A program made the position numbers and the translations under genes. The notes under the pieces were generated by a model, which was not told the DNA's origin, did no database searches, and saw nothing but the letters and a program-made list of their open reading frames with translations. DNA of 64,000 nucleotides from Oceanobacillus_B kapialis (lineage in GTDB: Bacteria > Bacillota > Bacilli > Bacillales > Amphibacillaceae), in the NCBI RefSeq assembly GCF_042685265.1, contig NZ_JBHUMX010000035.1; one strand, given 5' to 3'. Positions 17,309 to 26,518 of this stretch are shown here, piece by piece (positions within the stretch are counted from its first letter, which is position 1; each line of letters begins with the position of its first letter).

Positions 17309-20185
17309 TTATTTTGCAGTGGCTTTTTCTTTTGCTTTAAAATTCTCTTTCATTCGTTTTTGGTCTCTTTCCAATACTGGTTTTAAATACCTTCCTGTGT
17401 AAGATGCGTCTACTTTAGCTATTTGTTCTGGAGAACCTTTCGCTATGATCTGACCACCTCTGTCTCCACCCTCTGGACCAAGGTCAACAATATGATCGGC
17501 TGTTTTGATCACATCAAGGTTATGCTCAATAATTAAAACAGTGTCTCCATTGTCGACAAGTCGCTGTAAGACAGCTATCAACCGCTTGATATCGTCCACA
17601 TGCAGTCCAGTTGTTGGTTCGTCGAGTATATAAAAGGATTTCCCATTGGATCGGCGGTGCAATTCACTAGCGAGTTTAACTCGCTGAGCCTCACCACCCG
17701 ATAAGGTAGTAGCAGGCTGCCCTAATCGCACATACCCTAAGCCAACATCATAGATCGTCTGCAGCTTTCGCTTAATTTTTGGTATGTTGGCAAAGAACTC
17801 AAGTGCATCTTCTACTGTGAGTTCCAGCACATCTGCAATGCTTTTCCCTTTGTATTTAACTTCTAGTGTTTCACGGTTATAGCGTTTGCCGTTGCACACT
17901 TCACATGGTACATATACATCAGGAAGAAAATGCATTTCTATTTTTATAATACCGTCGCCACGGCAAGCTTCACAACGCCCGCCTTTTACGTTGAAGCTAA
18001 ATCTACCTTTCTTATAACCACGCACTTTTGCTTCATTCGTTTGGGCAAATACATCGCGTATATCATCAAATACCCCAGTATATGTCGCTGGATTGGATCT
18101 AGGCGTTCTTCCAATCGGTGATTGGTCAATATCTATTACTTTCTCAATATTTTCTATGCCCTTTACTGCCTTATGCTTTCCTGGCTTGTGTTTTCCGCGG
18201 TACAGCTCTTTGGCAAGTGATTTATAGAGAATTTCATTTACGAGTGTACTTTTACCAGATCCAGAGACACCAGTGACAACAGTCATTAGTCCAATTGGAA
18301 ACTTCGCAGATACTTTCTTCAGATTATTTTCTTCTGCTCCAACAATCTCTATCGCACGTTTGTCCGCTTTTCTTCGCTTTGTTGGCAGCCCGATAAATTG
18401 TTCCCCTGATAAGTATTGCCCGGTTAGTGAGTTCTTGTCTTTCATGACCTCCTCTGGTGTTCCGCTTGCCACAATATTACCACCATGCTCCCCAGCTCCA
18501 GGGCCAATATCAATGAGCCAATCGGCAGCAATCATCGTATCTTCATCGTGTTCTACTACAATGAGGGTATTGTCCAAATCACGCATTCGTTTTAATGTTT
18601 CAATTAATCGATCATTATCCCGTTGATGTAGCCCAATAGACGGTTCATCCAACACGTAAAGCACGCCTGTTAACGCAGAACCAATCTGGGTTGCTAAGCG
18701 AATACGCTGGGCTTCCCCACCTGATAAGGTGCCAGCAGCACGTGAAAGGGTCAAGTAATCCAAGCCGACATTATTTAGAAACTCTAAACGATTGCAAATC
18801 TCTTTTAATATCATTTTAGCAATTTGTGCTTCCTTCTCGGATAAGCTGAGTTTTTCAAAAAAGTCTTTTGCTTCCACAATCGAGAAATCTGTTACTTGGC
18901 TAATATGCAGGTCGTTTACCTTTACAGCCAGTGCCTCACGTTTCAAGCGATACCCTTTACAGGTTGGACAATGCTTTTGTCCCATATATTTTTCCAGGGA
19001 TTCCCTTATAAAATCAGAAGAAGTTTCTCGATACCTGCGAGCAACATTATTTAATACTCCTTCAAATTGAATCTGATTGTCCCTAACATTTCCAAACTCA
19101 TTGACATAGTAAAAACGAATTTTCTCTTTCCCGCTCCCGTGCAGGATAATATCCATCTTTTCCTTTGCCAGCTTTTTCACTGGTGTGTCCATATCGATAT
19201 CATAATGGTCACAAACGCTTTTCAGAAGTTGTGGATAGTATTGCGAGCTAATTGGCTCCCATGCCGCAATCGCATGCTGATTAAGTGTTAGATCCCAATT
19301 AGGAACCACGAGATCTACGTCTACCTCTAGCTTGGTACCTAACCCGTCACAAGTTGGGCAAGCCCCATATGGACTGTTAAAGGAGAATAAACGAGGTTCT
19401 AACTCCCCTATGGAAAAGCCACAGATTGGGCAGGCAAAATTTTCACTGAATGTCAGTTCTTCTTCGCCAATCACATCAACAATAATTTTGCCATCGCCTA
19501 GACCTAAAGCCGTTTCAATCGAGTCACTTAGTCGTCCGGCAACCCCTTCCTTCACAACGATCCTATCTACGACCACTTCTATAGAATGCTTTTTATTTTT
19601 CTCAAGCTGAATGTCGTCCGTAACTTCACGCATTTCTTTATCAACACGAATACGGACATAGCCTTCCTGACGAAGTTTTTCCAGGGTTTTTACATGCTCA
19701 CCTTTACGGCCAGAAACGACTGGTGCAAGAATTTGCATTTTCGTTCTTTCTGGATATTCTAAAATGCGATCCACCATTTGCTGTACAGTTTGTGAGGTAA
19801 TTTCCACCCCATGATTTGGACAAACAGGATGACCGATCCGCGCATAAAGTAAACGAAGGTAATCATAAATTTCGGTAACTGTTCCAACCGTTGAACGTGG
19901 GTTTTTGCTCGTTGTCTTCTGATCGATTGAAATAGCTGGTGAAAGGCCATCGATTGCATCCACATCTGGTTTATCCATCTGTCCTAAAAACTGTCGTGCA
20001 TATGCGGAAAGTGATTCTACATATCTGCGTTGTCCTTCTGCATAAATGGTATCAAAGGCAAGGGAGGACTTTCCCGAGCCTGACAGTCCTGTTAATACCA
20101 CAAGCTTGTTTTTTGGAATTGTCACATCAATATTTTTTAAATTATGTGCCCTTGCTCCTTGAATCTGAATTGATTTACTAGGCAT
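17309..20185 (-). CDS. uvrA: UvrABC excinuclease subunit A
   Basis: Damage-recognition ATPase of nucleotide excision repair, 958 aa (B. subtilis 957). Two ABC ATPase modules: Walker A GLSGSGKSSLAFDT near residue 35 and GVSGSGKSTLVNEI in the second half, each with an LSGGEAQR signature. Two zinc-finger regions are visible (CPICGFSIGE..CPTC and CEACRGDG..CEVC). Starts 6 bp after uvrB and shares its SOS-type promoter. Confidence 0.98.
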   Translation of the reverse strand: MPSKSIQIQGARAHNLKNIDVTIPKNKLVVLTGLSGSGKSSLAFDTIYAEGQRRYVESLSAYARQFLGQMDKPDVDAIDGLSPAISIDQKTTSKNPRSTVGTVTEIYDYLRLLYARIGHPVCPNHGVEITSQTVQQMVDRILEYPERTKMQILAPVVSGRKGEHVKTLEKLRQEGYVRIRVDKEMREVTDDIQLEKNKKHSIEVVVDRIVVKEGVAGRLSDSIETALGLGDGKIIVDVIGEEELTFSENFACPICGFSIGELEPRLFSFNSPYGACPTCDGLGTKLEVDVDLVVPNWDLTLNQHAIAAWEPISSQYYPQLLKSVCDHYDIDMDTPVKKLAKEKMDIILHGSGKEKIRFYYVNEFGNVRDNQIQFEGVLNNVARRYRETSSDFIRESLEKYMGQKHCPTCKGYRLKREALAVKVNDLHISQVTDFSIVEAKDFFEKLSLSEKEAQIAKMILKEICNRLEFLNNVGLDYLTLSRAAGTLSGGEAQRIRLATQIGSALTGVLYVLDEPSIGLHQRDNDRLIETLKRMRDLDNTLIVVEHDEDTMIAADWLIDIGPGAGEHGGNIVASGTPEEVMKDKNSLTGQYLSGEQFIGLPTKRRKADKRAIEIVGAEENNLKKVSAKFPIGLMTVVTGVSGSGKSTLVNEILYKSLAKELYRGKHKPGKHKAVKGIENIEKVIDIDQSPIGRTPRSNPATYTGVFDDIRDVFAQTNEAKVRGYKKGRFSFNVKGGRCEACRGDGIIKIEMHFLPDVYVPCEVCNGKRYNRETLEVKYKGKSIADVLELTVEDALEFFANIPKIKRKLQTIYDVGLGYVRLGQPATTLSGGEAQRVKLASELHRRSNGKSFYILDEPTTGLHVDDIKRLIAVLQRLVDNGDTVLIIEHNLDVIKTADHIVDLGPEGGDRGGQIIAKGSPEQIAKVDASYTGRYLKPVLERDQKRMKENFKAKEKATAK

Positions 20186-20191
20186 TCTCCA

Positions 20192-22174
20192 TCACCTTCC
20201 TGCTTTAAGTTCAAGAATAACATCACGAAGCTCTGCTGCCTTTTCAAAATCGAGTGCCTTAGCAGCTTCCTTCATTTCTTTTTCCATTTGCTCGATTACT
20301 TTTTCTTTCTCGTCTTTAGAAAGCTTGGTAATACTTTTCGCTTTATTTTCATATTCTGTCTGCTCTTCTGCTGCCACAGTCGCTCGAATCACGTCTCGTA
20401 CATCTTTTTTAATGGTCTTTGGTGTAATGCCGTGTTCTTTATTATACGACTCTTGTTTTTCTCTACGTCGATTCGTTTCTCCAATAGCCACTTCCATAGA
20501 GTTTGTAATCTTATCGGCATACATAATAACGCGGCCATTTTCATTACGGGCAGCACGTCCCATTGTCTGGATTAAGGAACGTTCCGAGCGAAGGAAGCCT
20601 TCCTTATCAGCATCTAAGATTGCAACTAGGGAAACTTCCGGGATATCAAGTCCTTCACGAAGTAAGTTTATCCCCACAAGCACATCATATTTACCAACAC
20701 GTAAATCACGGATAATCTCAATTCGTTCTAATGTTTTAATCTCAGAATGTAAGTAAGCAACCTTAATACCGATTTCTTTCATATAATCGGTAAGATCTTC
20801 AGACATTTTCTTCGTGAGGGTTGTTACAAGTACACGTTCATTTTTCTCCGAGCGCATATTAATTTCTGCCAGCAGATCATCTATCTGTCCATCAATCGGT
20901 CTTACTTCTACCTCAGGGTCCAATAACCCAGTCGGTCTAATAATTTGCTCCGTCATTTGCGGAGAATGTTCTAACTCATAAGGACCAGGTGTAGCAGACA
21001 CATACACAAGCTGGCTTGTTTTTTCCTCAAATTCGTTAAATTTTAAAGGGCGATTATCCATTGCAGATGGAAGGCGGAATCCATGATCGACTAGCACCTG
21101 TTTTCTAGCCTGGTCACCATTATACATTCCTCTAATTTGCGGAAGTGTAACATGGGATTCATCAATCACCACAAGGAAATCATCTGGAAAGAAATCCAGC
21201 AATGTATATGGTGTAGCACCTGCTTCCCGAAGCGTCAAGTGTCTGGAATAGTTCTCGATACCTGAGCAAAAGCCCATTTCGTTCATCATTTCCAAATCAT
21301 AATGAGTGCGTTGCTCTAGTCGCTGAGCTTCTAAAAGTTTATCATTCTCACGTAACTCCGTTAGACGTTCTTCCAGCTCTTTTTCAATATTTTTAATGGC
21401 AATTTTCATTTTTTCCTCGCGGGTTACGAAGTGGGAAGCTGGGAATATAGCAATGTGTTCTCTATCGCCAATAATTTCACCAGTAAGGGCATCCACTTCC
21501 CTTATTCGGTCAATTTCATCACCAAAAAACTCAACGCGGATGCAGTGCTCTTCTCTTGAGGCTGGAATGATCTCCACAGAATCTCCTCTTACTCGGAAGG
21601 TACCACGCTGAAAATTAATATCATTTCTAGCATATTGGATATCAACAAGTTCGCGTAATAGCTGATCTCGTTCCTTCTCCATCCCTACTCGTAAGGATAG
21701 CACTTGGCTTTTATATTCCTCCGGGGAACCTAAGCCGTAAATACAGGAAACACTGGCCACGATAAGCACATCATTTCGTTCAAAGAGTGCCGATGTTGCC
21801 GAGTGACGAAGCTTATCAATTTCATCATTAATGCTGGCATCTTTTTCAATAAATGTATCTGTGGAAGGAACATAGGCTTCCGGTTGATAATAGTCGTAAT
21901 AGCTTACAAAATATTCCACTGCATTATTAGGAAAAAACTCTTTAAACTCGCTGTACAACTGGCCAGCAAGTGTCTTATTATGGGCAATTACTAATGTTGG
22001 ACGATTTATTTCTTTTACGACATTTGACATCGTAAAGGTTTTTCCAGTTCCGGTCGCCCCTAGAAGTGTCTGATGCCTTTGTCCCTTCATAATTTTATCG
22101 ATAATTTCTTGAATGGCTTTTGGCTGGTCTCCACCTGGCTCGTAGCTTGATACTAACTCAAATGTATTGTTCAC
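20192..22174 (-). CDS. uvrB: UvrABC excinuclease subunit B
   Basis: DNA-loading helicase-like subunit of excision repair, 660 aa. Walker A is LLGATGTGKTFT, the beta-hairpin region YYDYYQPEAYVPSTDTFIEKD is present in two adjoining segments, the DEAD-like motif is VVIDESH, and the C-terminal UVR motif (EKEMKEAAKALDFEKAAELRD) binds UvrC. The start is GTG (22174) with GGAGG 6 nt upstream. A LexA box and a perfect TATAAT lie about 115-140 bp upstream. Confidence 0.98.
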   Translation of the reverse strand: MNNTFELVSSYEPGGDQPKAIQEIIDKIMKGQRHQTLLGATGTGKTFTMSNVVKEINRPTLVIAHNKTLAGQLYSEFKEFFPNNAVEYFVSYYDYYQPEAYVPSTDTFIEKDASINDEIDKLRHSATSALFERNDVLIVASVSCIYGLGSPEEYKSQVLSLRVGMEKERDQLLRELVDIQYARNDINFQRGTFRVRGDSVEIIPASREEHCIRVEFFGDEIDRIREVDALTGEIIGDREHIAIFPASHFVTREEKMKIAIKNIEKELEERLTELRENDKLLEAQRLEQRTHYDLEMMNEMGFCSGIENYSRHLTLREAGATPYTLLDFFPDDFLVVIDESHVTLPQIRGMYNGDQARKQVLVDHGFRLPSAMDNRPLKFNEFEEKTSQLVYVSATPGPYELEHSPQMTEQIIRPTGLLDPEVEVRPIDGQIDDLLAEINMRSEKNERVLVTTLTKKMSEDLTDYMKEIGIKVAYLHSEIKTLERIEIIRDLRVGKYDVLVGINLLREGLDIPEVSLVAILDADKEGFLRSERSLIQTMGRAARNENGRVIMYADKITNSMEVAIGETNRRREKQESYNKEHGITPKTIKKDVRDVIRATVAAEEQTEYENKAKSITKLSKDEKEKVIEQMEKEMKEAAKALDFEKAAELRDVILELKAGR

Positions 22175-22206
22175 ATTCTACCTCCGTTCACTGTCTTTCT
22201 AAAATA

Positions 22207-22236
22207 TATAAAAGGCTCTAGCAACTAAAAAGAGCC
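22207..22236 (-). terminator. Terminator-like hairpin in the uvrB leader
   Basis: 6-bp stem GGCTCT/AGAGCC with an 11-nt loop, followed by TTTTATATATTTT on the minus strand. It lies between the uvrB promoter and start codon, so it would attenuate uvrBA or catch read-through from ykoN. Confidence 0.5.
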
Positions 22237-22287
22237 AAAGATGTTTCAATCGTGATGCAATCCATACTAACCTATAATAGCGTAATT

Positions 22288-22293
22288 ATTATA
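22288..22293 (-). promoter_or_regulatory. -10 of the uvrBA promoter
   Basis: Perfect TATAAT on the minus strand, 10 bp downstream of the LexA box that covers the spacer and -35 region. Confidence 0.65.
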
Positions 22294-22302
22294 ACATAAA
22301 CA

Positions 22303-22316
22303 CGAACAAATATTCG
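22303..22316. promoter_or_regulatory. LexA (DinR) box upstream of uvrBA
   Basis: CGAACAAATATTCG fits the Bacillus SOS box CGAAC-N4-GTTCG with a single mismatch. Its location over the promoter supports LexA repression of uvrBA, known in B. subtilis. Confidence 0.8.
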
Positions 22317-22377
22317 ATCTTTTTGCTTTTGTTATCTTTAGCATTATACCCTTTTTTGGCGATGAAATATCAATTAG

Positions 22378-22414
22378 AAGAAGAAAAAGCACTAGCTTAT
22401 CGGCTAATGCTTTT
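22378..22414 (-). terminator. Rho-independent terminator of ykoN-like gene
   Basis: Stem AAAAGCATTAGC/GCTAGTGCTTTT (one G-U) then TTCTTCTT. It overlaps the last codons of the gene. Confidence 0.75.
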
Positions 22415-23512
22415 CTCCATTATCTCTTCAAGAATTTCTCCTAAGTTGCGTTTATCAAGATGACCATGAAATTCTCCCACGCTTTGTTGATACAGGTTCA
22501 TTGCTTCTTCATTTTCAAGATAGCTAATAATTTGTTCTTCCACTGATTTGTCACTGGTTAACTGCATCATCAAGCCATGCTTTTCAAGCTCTTCCTTGTT
22601 GATCCTTTCCTGCCCTGGTAGTGCATGACTCACAAAGATGGGTTTTTGCTTGATCAAGCACTCACTAACCGTCACACCACCTGGTTTGGTTAGAACTGCA
22701 TCCACTTTATCATATAGCTCATTCATTTGCTGTTTACTACTTATATAAGGGATAGGAATGATGTGTTCATTTTTTCTCGCTAAAAGTCTTTTGTAGAGCT
22801 TTTCATTGTTTCCACAAAGAATATAATACTGGAGGGAAGAAGATTGACTGTTTTCTGGTAGCAAGTTTTCAAGAGAACCTGCCCCCATATTTCCACCAGT
22901 CACAAGCACCGCATACTGCCCGGTTTCTTCTTTTCTGGGAGGTGCTGGTTGGAATGCATGGTGTACGGGTATTCCTGTTAGAAAAATGTGCGCTTCCTCC
23001 ACACCTAGTTCGACAAGGAATTTCTTTACTGTTAGGGACGGTACTAAATGATAATCTACTCCTTTAATTCCCCATACTCGATTTATAAAAAAATCCGTAT
23101 AAACATTTACCACTACGGAATCAAGCTTCCCTCTCTGTTTTAAACTGGCTGCTATATTGGAAGGCAGAGCATGGGTACAAAACAATAAAGAAGGATTTTT
23201 GCGAGTGACGAGCTTTTGAAAATTAGAGCTAAATAAGAGCTCATAGTGCAATGCTCGACTGCGTTTGGCAACATTACGAAATGCTAAGTAATAATAAAGG
23301 CGATCATAAGATGTAGGGAATAAGTGGATCCATTTCATGTAAAAAGAAGAGACCATCTTCTCTACTACACCAAAACTATACGAAAGAATATCAACCTTAC
23401 TCGTATTTATATCATGGTTGATTTTTATCGTTTCTTCCATTAATGTGTCAGCTACATGATGATGGCCGGAAGCCATTTTTAAAAACGGTAGAAATAAAAC
23501 TTCTCTCTCCAT
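22397..23512 (-). CDS. ykoN: MGDG-synthase-like glycosyltransferase, YkoN-type
   Basis: A 371-aa glycosyltransferase with an N-terminal MGDG synthase domain (MASGHHHVADTLMEE near residue 13) and a GT28-like C-terminal UDP-sugar domain (VLVTGGNMGAGSLENLL, then KPGGVTVSECLIKQKPIF). It belongs with UgtP and YkoN; the acceptor is probably diacylglycerol or a related lipid, unproven. The ATG at 23512 follows AGGAGG by 8 nt; an in-frame upstream extension is not supported. It is divergent from a YkoQ-like phosphoesterase, and a YkoP-like gene follows, as in the B. subtilis yko cluster. Confidence 0.75.
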   Translation of the reverse strand: MEREVLFLPFLKMASGHHHVADTLMEETIKINHDINTSKVDILSYSFGVVEKMVSSFYMKWIHLFPTSYDRLYYYLAFRNVAKRSRALHYELLFSSNFQKLVTRKNPSLLFCTHALPSNIAASLKQRGKLDSVVVNVYTDFFINRVWGIKGVDYHLVPSLTVKKFLVELGVEEAHIFLTGIPVHHAFQPAPPRKEETGQYAVLVTGGNMGAGSLENLLPENSQSSSLQYYILCGNNEKLYKRLLARKNEHIIPIPYISSKQQMNELYDKVDAVLTKPGGVTVSECLIKQKPIFVSHALPGQERINKEELEKHGLMMQLTSDKSVEEQIISYLENEEAMNLYQQSVGEFHGHLDKRNLGEILEEIMEKSISR

Positions 23513-23577
23513 TTCCCTCACCTCCTCCCAACATAATATACCGCTAATTACCAATGATTTACCCATCTCTACCATGG

Positions 23578-23583
23578 TATAAT
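23578..23583 (+). promoter_or_regulatory. -10 of the ykoQ promoter
   Basis: TATAAT 23 bp upstream of the ykoQ ATG; the preceding -35 (TGATTT) is weak. Confidence 0.4.
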
Positions 23584-23605
23584 TCCATTGGAGGTGGATC
23601 TATCT

Positions 23606-24421
23606 ATGACCTATTTAATTATTGGAATCGTAATACTCATAACCTCTCTTTTCATTTACAAAGCATATATAAATACGAAGGACATTCAGATAAATAGGAT
23701 TAATATCGAGGCTTCAAAATCGTCAACACTCGCTTCATTGTCCATCCTTCATTTATCAGACTTACACTTGGAAAATATTTCGATAACCCCTGAAGAATTA
23801 GAACAAAAGCTATCGGGTGAGGCACCAGATCTCATCGCCTTAACCGGAGACTTTTTAGATAAAAAGCGTACGATACCAAAACTGCGCCCATATTTGCAAG
23901 TACTGCAAGACATGAAGCCCAAGTATGGCATGTTTGCGGTGTTAGGTAACCATGACTATGTTTTGAAACAAGCTGACCTAAACCACTTAAAACAGACCTT
24001 ACAGGAATTTAATTGCACCATATTACAAAACCAAAATATAACCGTTTCAATGGGCGGGCAACACCTTAACATCATCGGTATTGATGATTACAGTACAAAC
24101 AGAAGTGATTTGACAAAGGCCTATGAAGGCATTGAACAAGGGATAAATCTGGTCTTAACCCATGACCCTACCGTAGTACTTGATATGAAAGAACAAGCAT
24201 TTGATTATCTGCTTGCAGGGCATTTCCATGGCGGACAAATTTGCTATCCGAGGGCTTACCATTTGGTTAAAATGGGCAAACTCGCAAGGAAAAAAATTAT
24301 TAAAGGCTTGCATACACAGGATGGCAATCCTTATTATATTAGTGAAGGGTTAGGCCAGACGGGCTTTAATATTCGTATTGGAAGTCGTCCCGAAATCACC
24401 TTTCATACATTTACTAATTAG
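23606..24421 (+). CDS. ykoQ: Membrane-anchored metallophosphoesterase, YkoQ-type
   Basis: A 271-aa calcineurin-like phosphoesterase. One N-terminal membrane helix (YLIIGIVILITSLFIY) is followed by the full metal-binding set: LHLSDLHLE, LTGDFLD, VLGNHDY, LTHDP and LAGHFHGGQ. Relatives include YkuE and LpxH-like phosphodiesterases, so a lipid or wall phosphodiester is a possible substrate. The ATG at 23606 has GGAGGTG 9 nt upstream; an in-frame TTG at 23588 overlaps this site and is rejected. The stop overlaps the ykoP stop (convergent). Confidence 0.82.
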   Translation: MTYLIIGIVILITSLFIYKAYINTKDIQINRINIEASKSSTLASLSILHLSDLHLENISITPEELEQKLSGEAPDLIALTGDFLDKKRTIPKLRPYLQVLQDMKPKYGMFAVLGNHDYVLKQADLNHLKQTLQEFNCTILQNQNITVSMGGQHLNIIGIDDYSTNRSDLTKAYEGIEQGINLVLTHDPTVVLDMKEQAFDYLLAGHFHGGQICYPRAYHLVKMGKLARKKIIKGLHTQDGNPYYISEGLGQTGFNIRIGSRPEITFHTFTN

Positions 24422-24957
24422 CGATATTCCCCGAGTAAATGTTGCTTTGACATAAATAAATATACAGGTTCCTGATTTAAACGCTTTTTCCCTGCTATTA
24501 ATTGAATGGGAATAAGCGTTATTTTTTTATATGCCACGTAATACTTACTTTTAATAGGTGCGAGTTCAAAACCTAAGCGACTTGCACCTGTTTTTAAAGA
24601 AGTTATACCAATAATACCTTTGATTTGCGAACTTTTCTGATGTTTCGACAGGTATGCAGCAAGACTTGGTAAAGATCGCTTAACCATATGGTATATATAA
24701 ACAGCCCGCTTCACTTCACTAGAAACACCCTCCAGCTCTTTTAGCATGCGGACATTATGCAAATGTATTTTTAACAGCAGATCGTTTTTTAGAATCTTGG
24801 TCCCATCCTGTAAGGTGATTGGACCACCTTTATAACGTGTTAAGCGAACGCGCAGAATGGTATTTGATTCACTCTCTCCCTGTAAATACTGTAATCTTGT
24901 ACATTTATAGTATAACGGATCAAGATAGGTCCATACATTCATTAAGTAGCTCTTCAT
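24418..24957 (-). CDS. ykoP: YkoP-like protein of unknown function
   Basis: A 179-aa protein matching the YkoP family by length, by the YLDPLYYKCTRLQYL start and by its neighbours ykoN and ykoQ. A central segment reads LLLKIHLHNVRMLKELE. No catalytic motif, signal peptide or strong membrane segment is seen. The Shine-Dalgarno is weak at both ATGs (24957 and in-frame 24942), so the start is uncertain. An operator-like palindrome sits 20 bp upstream. Its stop overlaps that of ykoQ by 3 bp. Confidence 0.7.
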   Translation of the reverse strand: MKSYLMNVWTYLDPLYYKCTRLQYLQGESESNTILRVRLTRYKGGPITLQDGTKILKNDLLLKIHLHNVRMLKELEGVSSEVKRAVYIYHMVKRSLPSLAAYLSKHQKSSQIKGIIGITSLKTGASRLGFELAPIKSKYYVAYKKITLIPIQLIAGKKRLNQEPVYLFMSKQHLLGEYR

Positions 24958-24976
24958 AAACTGTGCCCCATTCTCT

Positions 24977-24992
24977 AAACTGACGTTAGTTT
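24977..24992. promoter_or_regulatory. 16-bp near-palindrome upstream of ykoP
   Basis: AAACTGACGTTAGTTT is symmetrical except at one pair of positions and lies in the ykoP leader, where a repressor could act. No regulator is assigned. Confidence 0.35.
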
Positions 24993-25046
24993 TTGATAAA
25001 TGGAAACAATTTATTGAAGGAATTATTTGGTTGTTATTATGATACT

Positions 25047-25089
25047 AAAAAATGGCTGGACGATTGATCTCTCAATGTCCAGCCATTTT
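25047..25089 (-). terminator. Rho-independent terminator of minJ
   Basis: Long stem AAAATGGCTGGAC/GTCCAGCCATTTT with six T residues on the minus strand, 4 nt after the minJ stop. Confidence 0.92.
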
Positions 25090-25092
25090 CGT

Positions 25093-26274
25093 TTATGCTT
25101 CTTTCCTACGGTATGGCGTATCACTAAAAAGCAATCCTAGTTCGTGGTGGTCCCCTTGATAGAGGGCACCTTGCACAAACCGTAACTCACCATGTAAATC
25201 TTCTATATCCAGCTTAAAATAGGCACCACTTGCCTGTAAGGACTCATAAAACGAATCAATACTGTTCACCATTTGCCCATTAACCTTCATAATATTCTCC
25301 CCGACTTCTATTCCTAAACGATCTGCAGGGGTGCCAGGTATAACACCAAGCACCTTTAGTCCCTTGTTCATCGGATGGAAATAACAACGTCTCAATCGCT
25401 CACTATTTCGGTGACGATAGTTTATATACTCTTTCCCAAGGATCGTTAGTAAAACTGCAGCAAGTGATAACGGCGCAAAAAATAGACCTCCGACTGCTAT
25501 TGCTGTCGCTCCTACTCCCATTAATATGAGGGGGATTGCTATTTTATCTGCTGCTTCCTTTGGATACCTTCCGCGGACTTTATAATCTATACCAAGTAAA
25601 AACGGAAATAGGATAAGACTATAGGTCTGTTCGCCAAAAGATACATAAGGCCAGTACTCCGCAAATGGAGTTATTGATCCTGTTGGAAGTAGAAAGAAAA
25701 ATGGTATAATGGCTAGTTTTTTCAAACGGTGTTCCCCGACCCATATTCCTCGATTACTAAGCGAAAGACCTGGGTACGTTTCTCTGAGGTTGGTCCGCTT
25801 CAGCAATATCCCCTCTGCTATTAATAAGATTCCTAATATCACAGGAAATACCGTTAAATTAATCGGATCAAATAGATCTTCCCTAACCCACTGTTGATTT
25901 TCCAGAATCGTGGGTAAGAACAATAACAGAAGAAAAGAAACGCCAACTGTATAAACAGGTGATAAAAACAGAAATCTACCTGATAAACTAAATAAAATGA
26001 CCACAACACTTAATAATAATAAAGACGAGAACGAAACGACAAAGCCTGTTCCAATTATGACAATAGAAAGGACTATACCTGTCAATAGAGAGAACAGCCA
26101 TGTTGATTTCCATTCCGTGAAAACATCAAACACCTTCGTGCCAAAGTTTTGTCTTTCTCGTTTTACCCTTTTATAGCCGGCAAGTATTACTAATAATACT
26201 GACCAATACAATAATGGATTTAAAAATAACTTAGCCAAACCTTTTGCAAGCTCTACTAGCCATGCTTCGATCAT
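25093..26274 (-). CDS. minJ: MinJ, division-site topology protein
   Basis: Bridges DivIVA to MinCD at poles and septa in Bacillus. 393 aa (B. subtilis 397). The first 270 residues hold about six to eight membrane segments; the C terminus is a PDZ domain with LGVIPGTPADRLGIEVGENI and VNGQMVNSIDSF. GAGGTGG precedes the ATG. It occupies the usual spot beside ctpB, but swrA, which separates them in B. subtilis, is missing. It has its own terminator and ctpB terminates before it, so it is probably monocistronic. Confidence 0.9.
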   Translation of the reverse strand: MIEAWLVELAKGLAKLFLNPLLYWSVLLVILAGYKRVKRERQNFGTKVFDVFTEWKSTWLFSLLTGIVLSIVIIGTGFVVSFSSLLLLSVVVILFSLSGRFLFLSPVYTVGVSFLLLLFLPTILENQQWVREDLFDPINLTVFPVILGILLIAEGILLKRTNLRETYPGLSLSNRGIWVGEHRLKKLAIIPFFFLLPTGSITPFAEYWPYVSFGEQTYSLILFPFLLGIDYKVRGRYPKEAADKIAIPLILMGVGATAIAVGGLFFAPLSLAAVLLTILGKEYINYRHRNSERLRRCYFHPMNKGLKVLGVIPGTPADRLGIEVGENIMKVNGQMVNSIDSFYESLQASGAYFKLDIEDLHGELRFVQGALYQGDHHELGLLFSDTPYRRKEA

Positions 26275-26392
26275 AAGACCACCTCTTCTGCTGTATCTAC
26301 CGATTCTATTTCGATCATTTAAATATATTTATGTCGTTATTTTACCATACAATAGAAAAGGTTAGTATACATACTCTCCTCTCCAAACTACT

Positions 26393-26450
26393 AAAAAATG
26401 CCGAACAACCAACTAAAAGCCCTAAGGCTATAGGTCGTTCGACATTTTTT
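26393..26450 (-). terminator. Terminator of ctpB
   Basis: Long imperfect stem (AAAAAATGTCGAACGACC pairs with GGTTGTTCGGCATTTTTT) with an inner AGCC/GGCT pair, 68 bp past the ctpB stop. Symmetric A and T runs could make it bidirectional. Confidence 0.8.
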
Positions 26451-26518
26451 CTTTCCTCTTTACTATTTTTCAGCTATAGAAAGCTCTTGTCTCCCTATAA
26501 TGGGAGAACAGCATAGGA

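Noticed and set aside
26439..26445. TTCGACA in the ctpB terminator and inside trxB, ykoN, ykoP, ctpB, ftsX, secA and tapA as Spo0A boxes
   Set aside because: Single occurrences in coding or terminator DNA at about the chance frequency for a 7-mer.
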